From Pseudomonas sp. FEN (GTDB taxonomy: Bacteria > Pseudomonadota > Gammaproteobacteria > Pseudomonadales > Pseudomonadaceae): DNA of 64,000 nucleotides. The translations under genes and the position numbers were made by a program. Shown here one piece after another: positions 8,032 through 16,599 of the stretch; the stretch's first letter is position 1; every line of letters begins with the position of its first letter. The notes under the pieces are model-generated. The model saw nothing but the letters and a program-made list of their open reading frames with translations, ran no database searches and had not been told where the DNA came from. The DNA lies in contig NZ_CAJFDC010000010.1 of the NCBI RefSeq assembly GCF_904067045.1, forward strand, positions 186,001-250,000, in the 5' to 3' direction.

Positions 8032-9287
8032 GGTTGCGTTCTGACCGCGGTCAAGGTGGGGCGCGCCAGCCATTCACGGCCCTTGAGCATGCCGCGCCAG
8101 TACAGTGGCGGCAGGATCCGTTCCTTCAGCCACCAGGCCAGGCGCGTCGGTTTGCGCCCATCGAGGAACCAGGGGGCGAACGTCGGTGCCAGCTTGCCGC
8201 CATAGGTGAATTCGGCGAGGACGATCTTGCCGCGTTCCACGGTCAGCGGGCAGGAGCCATAGCCATCGTAGGTGGCTTGCGTGGGCAGGCGTCCGAGGGC
8301 CACCAGAACATTGTTGGCCACCACCGGCGCCTGCTTGCGCGCCGCGGCGGCGGTCTTGGCATTGCTGGTGTTGGTCACGTCGCCGAGGCCGTGGATATTG
8401 GCGAACTGGCGGTGCCGCAGGGTGGCCGGATCAACATCGACCCAGCCGGCCGCATCGGCCAGGGGGCTGGAACGGATAAAGTCCGGGGCCACTTGTGGCG
8501 GCACCACATGCAACATGTCGAAGGGCCGGACCAGGATTTCACGGCTGCCATCGGCCAGGGTGCGGGCAAAGGTCGCCTGCTTCGCCGGGCCATCGACCGC
8601 CACCAGGCTGTGACCGAACTGCAGGTCGACGGCGTACTTGTGGATGTATTCCATCAGCGCCGGTACATAGTCGGGCACGCCGAACAGCACCGCGCCAGCG
8701 TTGAGGAAGCGGGCGTTGATTCGCCCCAGGCGCCCGCTCTTGAGCCAGTGGTCGCAGGACAGGTACAGGGCCTTCTGCGGCGCTCCGGCGCACTTGATCG
8801 GCATCGGCGGCTGGCTGAACAGGGCTTCGCCCTCCTTGAGTTCCTGCACCAGTTTCCAGGTGTAGGGCGCGAGGTCGTAGCGGTAGTTGGAGGTCACGCC
8901 ATTGCGCCCGAGGGTCGCCTCAAGGCCGTCAATGGCCGCCCAGTCGAGTTTCAGGCCGGGACAGACGATCAACTGTTCGTAGCCGACCCGGCTCTGGTCG
9001 GTGAGCACGACTTCGTGGCCGTGGGGCCCGAAGGCGCTGACCGCCGCCTTGATCCAGCGCACGCCACGGGGAATCAGTGATGCCATGGCGCGGGCCGTCG
9101 ACTCGGGGCGAAACACCCCGGCCCCGACCATGGTCCAGCCGGGTTGATAATAGTGGGTGTCGGCCGGGTCGATAATCGCGATATCCAGGCCCGGGGCCCG
9201 GGCCAGCAGGCTGGAGGCCACGGCGATGCCGGCCGCGCCGGCGCCGATGATCAGGATCTGGTGATGGGAAACAGCAGTCGAAGACAT
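8028..9287 (-). CDS. sqr: Sulfide:quinone oxidoreductase
   Basis: A 419-residue FAD enzyme of the SQR family. The Rossmann motif GAGAAG is at residues 15-20. Cysteines C109 and C166 (in KCAGAPQK) and a later one in YDGYGSCPL match the family; the last two correspond to the redox pair of the mitochondrial-like (SQOR) type. A membrane-associating basic/hydrophobic tail ends the protein. It oxidises sulfide to sulfane sulfur (polysulfide or glutathione persulfide) and passes electrons to quinone. It sits between the persulfide dioxygenase and the exporter. The start at 9287 is preferred; an ATG 9 codons earlier would overlap the preceding gene. Confidence 0.92.
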   Translation of the reverse strand: MSSTAVSHHQILIIGAGAAGIAVASSLLARAPGLDIAIIDPADTHYYQPGWTMVGAGVFRPESTARAMASLIPRGVRWIKAAVSAFGPHGHEVVLTDQSRVGYEQLIVCPGLKLDWAAIDGLEATLGRNGVTSNYRYDLAPYTWKLVQELKEGEALFSQPPMPIKCAGAPQKALYLSCDHWLKSGRLGRINARFLNAGAVLFGVPDYVPALMEYIHKYAVDLQFGHSLVAVDGPAKQATFARTLADGSREILVRPFDMLHVVPPQVAPDFIRSSPLADAAGWVDVDPATLRHRQFANIHGLGDVTNTSNAKTAAAARKQAPVVANNVLVALGRLPTQATYDGYGSCPLTVERGKIVLAEFTYGGKLAPTFAPWFLDGRKPTRLAWWLKERILPPLYWRGMLKGREWLARPTLTAVRTQP

Positions 9288-9303
9288 GGGGTCGGGTCCA
9301 GGT

Positions 9304-10188
9304 TCAGAGGGCATTGAGCGGGATTTTCAGGTAGCGCACGCCGTTGTCTTCCGGCTCGGGCAGGTGGCCGCTGCGCATGTTGACCTGCACGGCCGGCAAT
9401 ATCAGGACCGGCATGTCGAGGGTCGCGTCACGGGCCTCGCGCATGCTCACGAAGGTGTCTTCGTCGATGCCGTCATGGATATGGATATTGTCCGCGCGCT
9501 GTTCGGCGACGCTGGTCATGTAGCGCAGTTCACGGCCACCTGGCAGGTAGTCGTGACACATGAACAAACGGGTCTGCGGCGGCAGTGCCAGCAGCCTGTG
9601 GATCGAGCGATAGAGGGTACGCGCATCGGCGCCGGGGAAGTCGCAGCGGGCGGTGCCGTAGTCGGGCATGAACAGGGTATCGCCGACGAAGGCGACCAGC
9701 TCGTCGCCGGACTCGACCAGGTAGCTCATGCATGCCGGGGTATGTCCCGGTGTGTGCAGGGCCCGGGCCTTCAAGGTGCCAATGCTGAATTCGGCGCTGT
9801 CGTCCAGCAGTATGTCGAACTGGCTGCCGTCGCGGCGGAAATCGCTGCCGGCATTGAACAGCTCGCCGAAAACCTGCTGGACCACGGTGATATGGCTGCC
9901 GATGGCGACCTTGGCGCCGAGCTGCTCCTTCAGATAGGCCGCCGCGGAGAGGTGGTCGGCGTGCACGTGGGTTTCCAGGATCCACTCTGCCTGGGCGTCC
10001 AGTTCGCGGACCCGGGCGATCAGGCGGTCGGCCGACCCGGTATGGGTACGCCCGGACTTGGGGTCGTAGTCGAGCACACTGTCGATCAGCGCGCAGCGGC
10101 GAGTGCTGGTGTCCATCAGCAGATAACTGATGGTCCAGGTGTCGGGGTCGAAAAAGGCTTCTATGGCCAGCTTGTCGCCAAAGGTCAT
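9304..10188 (-). CDS. pdo: Persulfide dioxygenase (ETHE1/Blh-type metallo-beta-lactamase fold)
   Basis: A 294-residue MBL-fold protein. The metal motif THVHADH (H74, H76, D78, H79) and HTPGHTP downstream identify the ETHE1/PDO group, which uses one non-haem iron to oxidise glutathione persulfide to sulfite. Start 10188 is fixed by GGAG 6 bases upstream; the reading frame stays open for another 108 bases across one arm of a REPIN but that part is not coding. It is the first gene of pdo-sqr-tauE, behind a sigma-54-like promoter and divergent from fisR. Confidence 0.93.
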   Translation of the reverse strand: MTFGDKLAIEAFFDPDTWTISYLLMDTSTRRCALIDSVLDYDPKSGRTHTGSADRLIARVRELDAQAEWILETHVHADHLSAAAYLKEQLGAKVAIGSHITVVQQVFGELFNAGSDFRRDGSQFDILLDDSAEFSIGTLKARALHTPGHTPACMSYLVESGDELVAFVGDTLFMPDYGTARCDFPGADARTLYRSIHRLLALPPQTRLFMCHDYLPGGRELRYMTSVAEQRADNIHIHDGIDEDTFVSMREARDATLDMPVLILPAVQVNMRSGHLPEPEDNGVRYLKIPLNAL

Positions 10189-10216
10189 TGCGTACTCCAG
10201 ACGGCTTCTTGTTGGC

Positions 10217-10313
10217 GCCGCCGGTCGACGCGCTTGCTTGCGATAAATGTGCGGCGTCAGATTCCCCGCGTTATCGTTCACGTCCATCGCAAGCAAGCGC
10301 GTCGACCGGCGGC
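10217..10313. repeat. REPIN with perfect 28-base arms in the pdo leader
   Basis: Two 28-base arms (10217-10244 and 10286-10313) are exact reverse complements, separated by 41 bases. This is a REP doublet. It lies between the predicted sigma-54 start site (near 10353) and the pdo ATG, so the leader mRNA would fold into a long hairpin. Confidence 0.85.
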
Positions 10314-10363
10314 TCCTACAGGTGTAGTTGACGGGTATGGATCCATCCTTAGTCTGGCAGAGA

Positions 10364-10379
10364 GATCAATAAGCATGCC
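10364..10379 (-). promoter_or_regulatory. Sigma-54-like -24/-12 promoter of pdo-sqr-tauE
   Basis: On the minus strand TGGCATG-N4-TTGAT matches the sigma-54 consensus TGGCACG-N4-TTGCW with correct spacing; the -12 C is replaced by A. Predicted start near 10353. Its position downstream of a sigma-54 activator gene supports it. Confidence 0.5.
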
Positions 10380-10471
10380 AAACCGGCATTTTTGATTTTC
10401 GCGCAAGATAACTGACTTATATCAACGCGTTCTTCGACGTTTTCTGATCCGGGGTGGTTTTTCAGAAGAAT

Positions 10472-10509
10472 TGGCAGTCATTTTGGCGGTCGGTGGCAGT
10501 CAATGGCAG
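10472..10509. promoter_or_regulatory. Phased TGGCRGTC repeats, candidate FisR activator site
   Basis: TGGCAGTC (10472), TGGCGGTC (10484), TGGCAGTC (10494) and a partial TGGCAG (10504) recur every 10-12 bases, about one helical turn. They lie around 120-155 bases upstream of the predicted pdo start site, a normal distance for an upstream activating sequence, and just before fisR. Confidence 0.5.
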
Positions 10510-10555
10510 AAAATACCGATATGCATTAAGCTGCTGCTTCCATCCGGGAGTTGCC

Positions 10556-11875
10556 ATGACCATCCTTGCCACCGACTTTGCCCGGCCCGACATGCGGGCC
10601 CTGGTGTCTTATCTGGAACACGACCCGCGGCCGACCATCGTCCTCGATACCGACTACAACATCGTTGCCGCCAATACCGCCTACCAGCGCCAGTTCGGCG
10701 TGGAGGGCCGGCCCCATGTCGGGGCGAAATGCTTTCGGGTCTCGCACCAGTTCGCGGTGCCCTGTGATCAGGCCGGCGAGCATTGCCCCATGCGCAAGGC
10801 CCACGAAACCCGCTTGCCCGAACGCGTCCTGCATATTCATCACACCCCACGCGGCCCCGAGCATGTCGATGTGGAGCTACGCCCGTTGCTCGACGCGCAG
10901 GGCGAAGTGGTGGGCTATGTCGAGTGCTTGAATACGGTCGCCGTGGCCTCGGCCCAGCCACAGCATCAGGGCCTGGTCGGCCGCTCGGCAGCGTTCAAGG
11001 AAGCACTGGGCGCCTTGCGGCGGGCGGCCCCGTCGCCGATTCCGGTGTTGCTGCAAGGTGAGTCCGGCACCGGCAAGGAACTCTTTGCCCGCGCCTTGCA
11101 CGAGGGCAGTCCGCGGGCCGGCGGACCGCTGGTGGTGGTCGACTGCACTGGCCTGACCGAAACCCTGCTCGAGAGCGAGCTGTTCGGCTACGAAAAGGGC
11201 GCCTTCACCGGGGCCTTGCAGCGCAAGATCGGGCTGGCCGAAGCGGCCCATGGTGGCACGCTGTTCCTCGACGAGATCGGCGAGGTGCCGCTGGCGATGC
11301 AGGTCAAGCTGCTGCGTCTGATCGAGTCCGGCAGCTTTCGTCCGGTGGGCAGCCTGCGCACCGTGCACTCGGACTTCCGCCTGGTCTGCGCGACCCACAA
11401 GCCGCTCAAGGACATGGTCACGGCCGGTAGTTTTCGCCAGGACCTGTTCTACCGCATCAGCGCCTTTCCGATCCGCTTGCCGGCCTTGCGTGAGCGCAGC
11501 GATGACCTGCCGTTGCTGATCGACAGCCTGTTGCAGCGGCTGGCACCGACCGCGATGCCGCGTATCGATCCGGCGGCGATGAAGGTCCTGGGGCTGCATG
11601 ACTGGCCGGGCAATATCCGTGAACTGCGCAATGTGCTGGAGCGGGCCCGGCTGTTTACCGACGATGGGGTAATTCGCGTATCCGATCTACCCGCCGAACT
11701 GCGCCGTGAAACACCGATGGCGCCCCCCCAGCGGCGGCATGGGCGCAACGAGCTGGAGCAATTGGCTCACGCGCTGGCGGTGTTCGACGGCCCGCGCAGC
11801 GAGCTGGCGAAAACCCTGGGGATGAGCGAGCGCACGCTGTATCGGCGGTTGCAGGCGTTGGAAGAGAAGAGCTGA
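10556..11875 (+). CDS. fisR: FisR-type sigma-54 activator sensing sulfane sulfur
   Basis: A 439-residue enhancer-binding protein. An N-terminal PAS-like sensor (about 1-120) is followed by an AAA+ domain with Walker [15 protein letters not shown] loop and Walker B LFLDEIGE, and a Fis-type HTH ([17 protein letters not shown]). Cysteines C59, C70 and C77 have the same 11- and 7-residue spacing as the three sulfane-sulfur-sensing cysteines reported for Cupriavidus FisR. The start at 10556 follows GGGAG. Divergent from pdo-sqr-tauE, it should activate that operon when persulfides accumulate. Confidence 0.88.
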   Translation: MTILATDFARPDMRALVSYLEHDPRPTIVLDTDYNIVAANTAYQRQFGVEGRPHVGAKCFRVSHQFAVPCDQAGEHCPMRKAHETRLPERVLHIHHTPRGPEHVDVELRPLLDAQGEVVGYVECLNTVAVASAQPQHQGLVGRSAAFKEALGALRRAAPSPIPVLLQGESGTGKELFARALHEGSPRAGGPLVVVDCTGLTETLLESELFGYEKGAFTGALQRKIGLAEAAHGGTLFLDEIGEVPLAMQVKLLRLIESGSFRPVGSLRTVHSDFRLVCATHKPLKDMVTAGSFRQDLFYRISAFPIRLPALRERSDDLPLLIDSLLQRLAPTAMPRIDPAAMKVLGLHDWPGNIRELRNVLERARLFTDDGVIRVSDLPAELRRETPMAPPQRRHGRNELEQLAHALAVFDGPRSELAKTLGMSERTLYRRLQALEEKS

Positions 11876-11889
11876 TGGTCGCCGATCCG

Positions 11890-11922
11890 CCCAGGCCGAG
11901 GCATTGTCGAGCCAGGCCTGGG
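11890..11922. terminator. Weak hairpin between convergent genes
   Basis: CCCAGGCC and GGCCTGGG pair across a 17-base loop between the ends of fisR and the dehydratase gene. There is no T run, so terminator function is uncertain. Confidence 0.3.
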
Positions 11923-11934
11923 CACAGGCGCTGT

Positions 11935-12921
11935 TCAATCGGTGCTTAGCAGCACCTTGGCGAAGAATGCCGGATCGGCATTGCCCCCCGACAACACCAC
12001 TACCGCGCAACGTCCGTCCAGCGCGATACGTCCGGCCAGCAGCGCCGCGAGGCCGACCACGCCGCCCGGTTCGACCACCAGCTTGAGGTTCTCGAATGCC
12101 CATCTCAGGGCGACCCGGACCTCGGCGTCGGTCACCGTCAGCCCGCCGCTGAGCAGTCGGCGATTGATCTCGAAGGTCAGCTCGCCCGGTGCCGCGGTGA
12201 GGATCGCGTCGCAGATCGAGTGGCCGCCCGGCGCAATACTTTGCCGGCTGCCGGCGGCCAGGGAGCGCCCGGTGTCGTCGAAGCCGTCCGGTTCCACCGC
12301 ATACACCGCGATCTCTGGAAACTGGCTGTGCAGGGCCACGCTGACCCCGGCAATCAGGCCGCCACCGCCGCAGGGCACCAGCACCACTTCAGGCCGCAGC
12401 TCCAGCATCCGGGCTTGCCGGGCGATTTCCAGTCCCAGGGTGCCCTGGCCGGCCATCACCCGTGGATCGTCATAGGGTTTGACCAGCACCGCGCCGCTTT
12501 CGGCGATCAGCGTCGCGGCGAGGGCTTCGCGATCCTCCGTTTCGCGGTCGAACAGCACCACCCGCGCACCCTCTTCGCGGGTGCGGCGGATCTTTAATGC
12601 AGGGGCATCCCGAGGCATCAGGATCGTTGCCTGGATACCCAGCAGCCTGGCCGCGCAGGCCACGCCCTGGGCGTGGTTGCCGGAGGAGAAGGCCAGCACG
12701 CCACGGGCGCGTTCTTCGGCGCTCAGGCTGGCGAGGGTGTTGTAGGCGCCACGGAACTTGAACGAGCCGGTTCTTTGCAGCACCTCCGGCTTGACCAGCA
12801 CCCGGCCCTGGCAGTGTTCATTCAGGCTGTGGAATTCCAGCAGGGGTGTTTCCACGGCGTGTCCCTGGATACGCCGGGCGGCCTGTTCGATATCGGCCAG
12901 TTGAATGGGGTGTGAGGTCAT
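11935..12921 (-). CDS. PLP-dependent threonine/serine dehydratase
   Basis: A 328-residue fold-type II PLP enzyme. K55 in GSFKFRGA forms the Schiff base, SSGNHAQG binds the substrate carboxylate, and PCGGGGL holds the cofactor phosphate. There is no C-terminal ACT-like regulatory domain, so it resembles catabolic threonine dehydratase, serine racemase or hydroxyaspartate dehydratase rather than biosynthetic IlvA. AGGAG precedes the ATG at 12921. It is divergent from a LysR gene 95 bases away, which probably controls it. Exact substrate is unresolved. Confidence 0.88.
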   Translation of the reverse strand: MTSHPIQLADIEQAARRIQGHAVETPLLEFHSLNEHCQGRVLVKPEVLQRTGSFKFRGAYNTLASLSAEERARGVLAFSSGNHAQGVACAARLLGIQATILMPRDAPALKIRRTREEGARVVLFDRETEDREALAATLIAESGAVLVKPYDDPRVMAGQGTLGLEIARQARMLELRPEVVLVPCGGGGLIAGVSVALHSQFPEIAVYAVEPDGFDDTGRSLAAGSRQSIAPGGHSICDAILTAAPGELTFEINRRLLSGGLTVTDAEVRVALRWAFENLKLVVEPGGVVGLAALLAGRIALDGRCAVVVLSGGNADPAFFAKVLLSTD

Positions 12922-13016
12922 GTCGTGCTCCTGGATTCGCAAAGGCCTTAATCTGCGGTTTTATATGACCATTGAAAAGCGCTTGTTCGTGGTGTTGAAC
13001 AACGTAAAATCCGTGG

Positions 13017-13889
13017 ATGGACACTCGATTTCTCGAAACCTTCCTGGCGGTGATCGACTGCGGTTCCATCGCCGCGGCGGCGCGCCAGCTGGATCTGGCG
13101 CCGACCACCGTGGCCCAGCAGATCAAGGCCCTGGAGAAACAGCTCGGCAATGCCTTGCTCAGGCGCAGCGGGCATACCGTGCAGCCGACTCCCGCGGCCC
13201 ATCGGATCGCCGAGCGGGCCCGGCTGATTGTCCGCGAAGCCCGCGACCTGTGCGCCAGCGCCTCCAGTGGTGTGCTGCCGGTCGGGCCCTTGCGGTTGGG
13301 GGCGACCCAATATGCCTTGATGCGCTTGCTGCCGCCGGCGCTGCATGAGTGGCGTCGCTGTTACCCCGAGGTCGAGATCTATATCGAGCCCGGCAACTCC
13401 CAGGAACTGATGGAACAGGTGGTGGGTGGCGACCTGGATGCGGCGTTGATCGTGCATCCGTTGTTCGCCTTGCCCAAGAGTTGCGAGTGGATCGCGCTGG
13501 TGGAGGAACCGCTGGTGCTGATCACCCCGTTGACGCTGCAGGTCGACGATGTGCTGGCGACTATCGCCCGGGAACCCTTTATCCGCTTCAGTCGCAAAGT
13601 GGTCGGCGGCAAGCTGGTGGAGAGCTATCTGCAAGGTCACGGTCTCAAGCCCAAGGCCCAGTTCGAGCTGGACGGCATCGACATCATCGTCAAGTTCGTT
13701 GCCGAAGGACTGGGGGTGGCGTTGGTGCCGGACCGACCAGCGGCCAATCATGAGGCGCAAGGCGTGCGCCGCTGGGAGATCCCGGGGCCCAGGCTGTTCC
13801 GCACCCTGGGCATCGTCTGGCAACGCGCATCGGTAAGGGCGCCGTTGGTGCTGGCGCTGAATGAGTTGATGGCGCGGCAGGCGACCTGA
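13017..13889 (+). CDS. LysR-family regulator, divergent from the dehydratase gene
   Basis: A 290-residue LysR-type regulator. The winged HTH is at residues 1-60 (SIAAAARQLDLAPTTVAQQIKALE), followed by the ligand-binding domain from about 90. The 95-base divergent promoter region shared with the threonine/serine dehydratase gene suggests it regulates that gene in response to an amino acid or derived ligand. The coding sequence is intact and of normal length. Ligand unknown. Confidence 0.92.
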   Translation: MDTRFLETFLAVIDCGSIAAAARQLDLAPTTVAQQIKALEKQLGNALLRRSGHTVQPTPAAHRIAERARLIVREARDLCASASSGVLPVGPLRLGATQYALMRLLPPALHEWRRCYPEVEIYIEPGNSQELMEQVVGGDLDAALIVHPLFALPKSCEWIALVEEPLVLITPLTLQVDDVLATIAREPFIRFSRKVVGGKLVESYLQGHGLKPKAQFELDGIDIIVKFVAEGLGVALVPDRPAANHEAQGVRRWEIPGPRLFRTLGIVWQRASVRAPLVLALNELMARQAT

Positions 13890-13914
13890 CCCGCCAGGCC
13901 TGGACACGCTCCTT

Positions 13915-13993
13915 GAGCCAGCTTGCTGGCGACAGCGACTTTTCAGGCGACATCAATATTGGCTACTCGATCGCATCGCCAGCCAGCCGGCTC
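13915..13993. repeat. Degenerate REPIN
   Basis: Imperfect inverted copies of the GAGCCAGCTTGCTGGCGA motif (about 13915-13932 and 13971-13993) lie between the convergent LysR and hglS genes. Same family as the repeats near 33.1 and 47.2 kb. Confidence 0.6.
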
Positions 13994-14012
13994 CTACCAA
14001 GTCATAGCGCGT

Positions 14013-15413
14013 TCAGACCAATGGCGCAATATTCAACCGGGTCGAACACGTCAGCAGCGAGCGTCGCTGCGTCGCGGCATACAACTGCAATTCATCGATG
14101 GTTTCACGCCCCAGCGCCTGATGGAACTGCTCCCGGTTGGCGTTGCCGATGTAATGCGCTTGCGCGTCATCCCCCAGGTTCGACTGGAAGATCCCCGCCG
14201 CGCTCACCGGCAGGAAGTCCTCGTACACCAGCGGCTCGAAACTGACCTGGCCGGCTTCGATCAGGGCTTCCAGCTCACGCAGCGGCAATTCGCTGCTGCG
14301 CGCCGCAATGCCTTTTTCGGTCGGGAAGTAGCGGAAGTACGCCAGGCCCTGCTTGCGCATTTCGCTGTAGCTGTCGGGAAAGGCCTTGAACGTATTTTCC
14401 ATTATCTCGTTATAGCGCGCGGCATTGGCCTCGCTGGGAAAGTCGCCGAGCTCCTCGCGGGCGGCGTTCAGCAAACGGTCGTACAGCGCGCGCCCCTTGG
14501 GCGTCAGCGCGGCGCCACGTTGCTCGATTTCGCCGAACCGGGCCGAGTGGCTGCCGACTTCAGTAGCACCCTGACCGACAAAGGTGATGGCTTCCTCCAG
14601 CGCCTTGAAGCTGGTCTGACGCAGCAGGATCGGGCACTCGCGGCGGGGCGGACCTTCGATGACCGCCTTGGGGGTGATGCCCTTGCCCGGCATGGCGGCT
14701 TGTACGGCATCGATGTCCAGGGTACGCGGGGTCAGGTGGTTGATATGTGGCCCCTTGAACGCCACCACATCGGCGATCAGGCGGTGCTGGGCGTTGAGCT
14801 TTTTGTACTCGTCCAGCGAAACCGTGGCGCTGTTGTGCCAGCGAAAGGTCTCCAGCGCCTGCTCGACGAACTCGCCGGCATCGGCGCGGTCGAGGCCGCC
14901 ATTCATTTCGGCTTTTTCGATCAGCTCGATGGTGCGCGGAGTGAAAATTTTCCGCCGGCTCAAGATCCATTCGGCGAATTCGCGCAAACCTGCTTCCTCG
15001 ATCAGCTCCAGGCGCAGCAGCGAGGTGAAGACGCGGAACGGGCTGACCTGCAAGGCCGTTTCATGCACGGCACGAAAGGCCGTGGAGTGGACCGGGACGC
15101 CGGCTGGCGTCAGGTCGTAATAACCCACCGGCGCCATGCCCATCACCGCGAACAGCCGGCACAGGGTCGCCAGCTCCGCCGCCGTGCCGACGCGAATGGC
15201 GCCGTGGCGCTCCATGTCCAGGCGCTGGAGCTCGCCGGTTTGCCTGAGACTGTCGGCCACTTGGGCGTTGTGGCTCAGCACCTGCTCGTTGATCTGCGCG
15301 ACCAACGCCATCAGCGCACCGTAGAGCGGCACTTCGGCCTTGTACATCTGCGACATGGCACGGGAAAAGTTCGCGCGGATTTCGTCAGGGGGGGCGAAGG
15401 CAACGGTGCTCAT
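14013..15413 (-). CDS. hglS: 2-oxoadipate dioxygenase/decarboxylase HglS
   Basis: A 466-residue member of the DUF1338/YdcJ family. It converts 2-oxoadipate to D-2-hydroxyglutarate in the D-lysine/2-aminoadipate route, using non-haem iron. H70 and H226 fall exactly at the iron ligands known from P. putida HglS, and E295 in ARFGEIE is the likely third. R74 next to H70 is a known substrate-binding position. GGAG precedes the ATG. A LysR gene is divergent 256 bases away, and I recall a similar hglS-LysR neighbourhood in P. putida. Other lysine genes (amaA, amaB) are not in the window. Confidence 0.92.
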   Translation of the reverse strand: MSTVAFAPPDEIRANFSRAMSQMYKAEVPLYGALMALVAQINEQVLSHNAQVADSLRQTGELQRLDMERHGAIRVGTAAELATLCRLFAVMGMAPVGYYDLTPAGVPVHSTAFRAVHETALQVSPFRVFTSLLRLELIEEAGLREFAEWILSRRKIFTPRTIELIEKAEMNGGLDRADAGEFVEQALETFRWHNSATVSLDEYKKLNAQHRLIADVVAFKGPHINHLTPRTLDIDAVQAAMPGKGITPKAVIEGPPRRECPILLRQTSFKALEEAITFVGQGATEVGSHSARFGEIEQRGAALTPKGRALYDRLLNAAREELGDFPSEANAARYNEIMENTFKAFPDSYSEMRKQGLAYFRYFPTEKGIAARSSELPLRELEALIEAGQVSFEPLVYEDFLPVSAAGIFQSNLGDDAQAHYIGNANREQFHQALGRETIDELQLYAATQRRSLLTCSTRLNIAPLV

Positions 15414-15669
15414 CGGGGGGTTCTCCGCAAAATCGGGATGACTGGACTTGGGCTGGATTCTGCGGCTGCCCGGCTATGGGTTCAAACGAATTAAGGTCCA
15501 GGCATCATTCCAAAAAGGACTGAACTGTGCACCCAGCTCCTTGCGGGCATCCAGGATCTCGGCTTTGCCTGCGCGCCAGATCTGGTGTGCCGCTTGGAGA
15601 GCGTGGCCAGTGACAGGAGGATTTGATGTATTAATCTAGTTGCTTGCATTTTCAGGTGGTACAAACGGG

Positions 15670-16569
15670 ATGAATATCAATAATACCGACCTCAACCTGC
15701 TCAAAGTGTTCGAGGCCTTGCATGACGAGGGCAGCGCCAGTCGCGCGGCCTTGCAGCTCGGGTTGACCCAATCGGCCGTCAGCGCCGCCTTGAATCGCCT
15801 GCGGGCGATGTATGCCGATCAACTCTTCGTCCGTACCGGCAGGGGCTTGTCACCGACCCTGATCGCCAATCAGCTCAAGCCGGTGATCTCCGACGCCCTG
15901 AACAAATGTCGGCAGAGTTTTTCGCTGGTCCAGCCGACCCTGGCCAGCTATGAAGGACGTTCGGTGACCCTCGGCCTGTCCGACGACTTCGAGATTTCCC
16001 TGGGCCGGACGCTGATTGAAACCGTGGCGCAACGGGCGAAAAACCTGCGGCTGATCTTTCGGCAAACCCATAGCCAGATTGCGGTCAATGCCTTGATGGA
16101 GCGCCAATTCGATTTGACCATTACCGCCGGCGGCGTATCGAATCGCTTGCTGGGTCGACATCTGCTCGGGGAGGGGGGGTATGCCTGCCTAGTGGATCGC
16201 GGCAGTCTCGGCGCCAGCGCGCTACTCGATCTGGATGACTACGTCGCCCGCGAGCACATCCTGATCTCCTCGGGTGGCTTTATCGGCATTGTCGATGAGG
16301 CGCTGGCCGCCAGGCGGTTGAGCCGGAGGGTCGCCAGCGCGACGACGCATTTCGCGACCTTGCCGTTCTTGCTGAAGGGGACCGCCGCGGTCGCGACCTT
16401 GCCTACCCATGCCGCCCGGGCGATCGCCCAATTGTGCGATATCCAGATGCTGCCTTGCCCCATTGACCTGCCGCACTATCCCATCGAGCTGGGCTGGCGC
16501 ACTCATGCGCAGACGGATGGGGCGGTGCTTCTGGTCAGGCAGGCCATTATCGACAGCTTCGCGCCTTAG
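15670..16569 (+). CDS. LysR-family regulator, divergent from hglS
   Basis: A 299-residue LysR-type regulator of the NodD/PcpR-like branch, starting MNINNTDLNLLKVFEAL. The HTH (SASRAALQLGLTQSAVSAALNRLR) is at about residues 20-45 and the effector domain from about 90. The ATG at 15670 matches the usual N terminus of the branch; an in-frame ATG ten codons earlier is unlikely. Its divergence from hglS makes lysine-catabolic control the most economical guess. The ribosome-binding site is weak. Confidence 0.88.
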   Translation: MNINNTDLNLLKVFEALHDEGSASRAALQLGLTQSAVSAALNRLRAMYADQLFVRTGRGLSPTLIANQLKPVISDALNKCRQSFSLVQPTLASYEGRSVTLGLSDDFEISLGRTLIETVAQRAKNLRLIFRQTHSQIAVNALMERQFDLTITAGGVSNRLLGRHLLGEGGYACLVDRGSLGASALLDLDDYVAREHILISSGGFIGIVDEALAARRLSRRVASATTHFATLPFLLKGTAAVATLPTHAARAIAQLCDIQMLPCPIDLPHYPIELGWRTHAQTDGAVLLVRQAIIDSFAP

Positions 16570-16599
16570 AAGCGCGACACGGACGGGCGCGCGGGGCTT

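Noticed and set aside
7893..9080. 395-codon plus-strand frame over sqr/tauE
   Set aside because: The minus-strand genes have clear cofactor motifs and overlap-coupled starts; this frame has none.
10189..10296. 36-codon N-terminal extension of pdo
   Set aside because: It encodes part of a REPIN arm; GGAG six bases before 10188 fixes the true start.
10454..10555. N-terminal extension of fisR by 34 codons
   Set aside because: It runs across the candidate activator repeats and lacks a ribosome-binding site; GGGAG supports the ATG at 10556.
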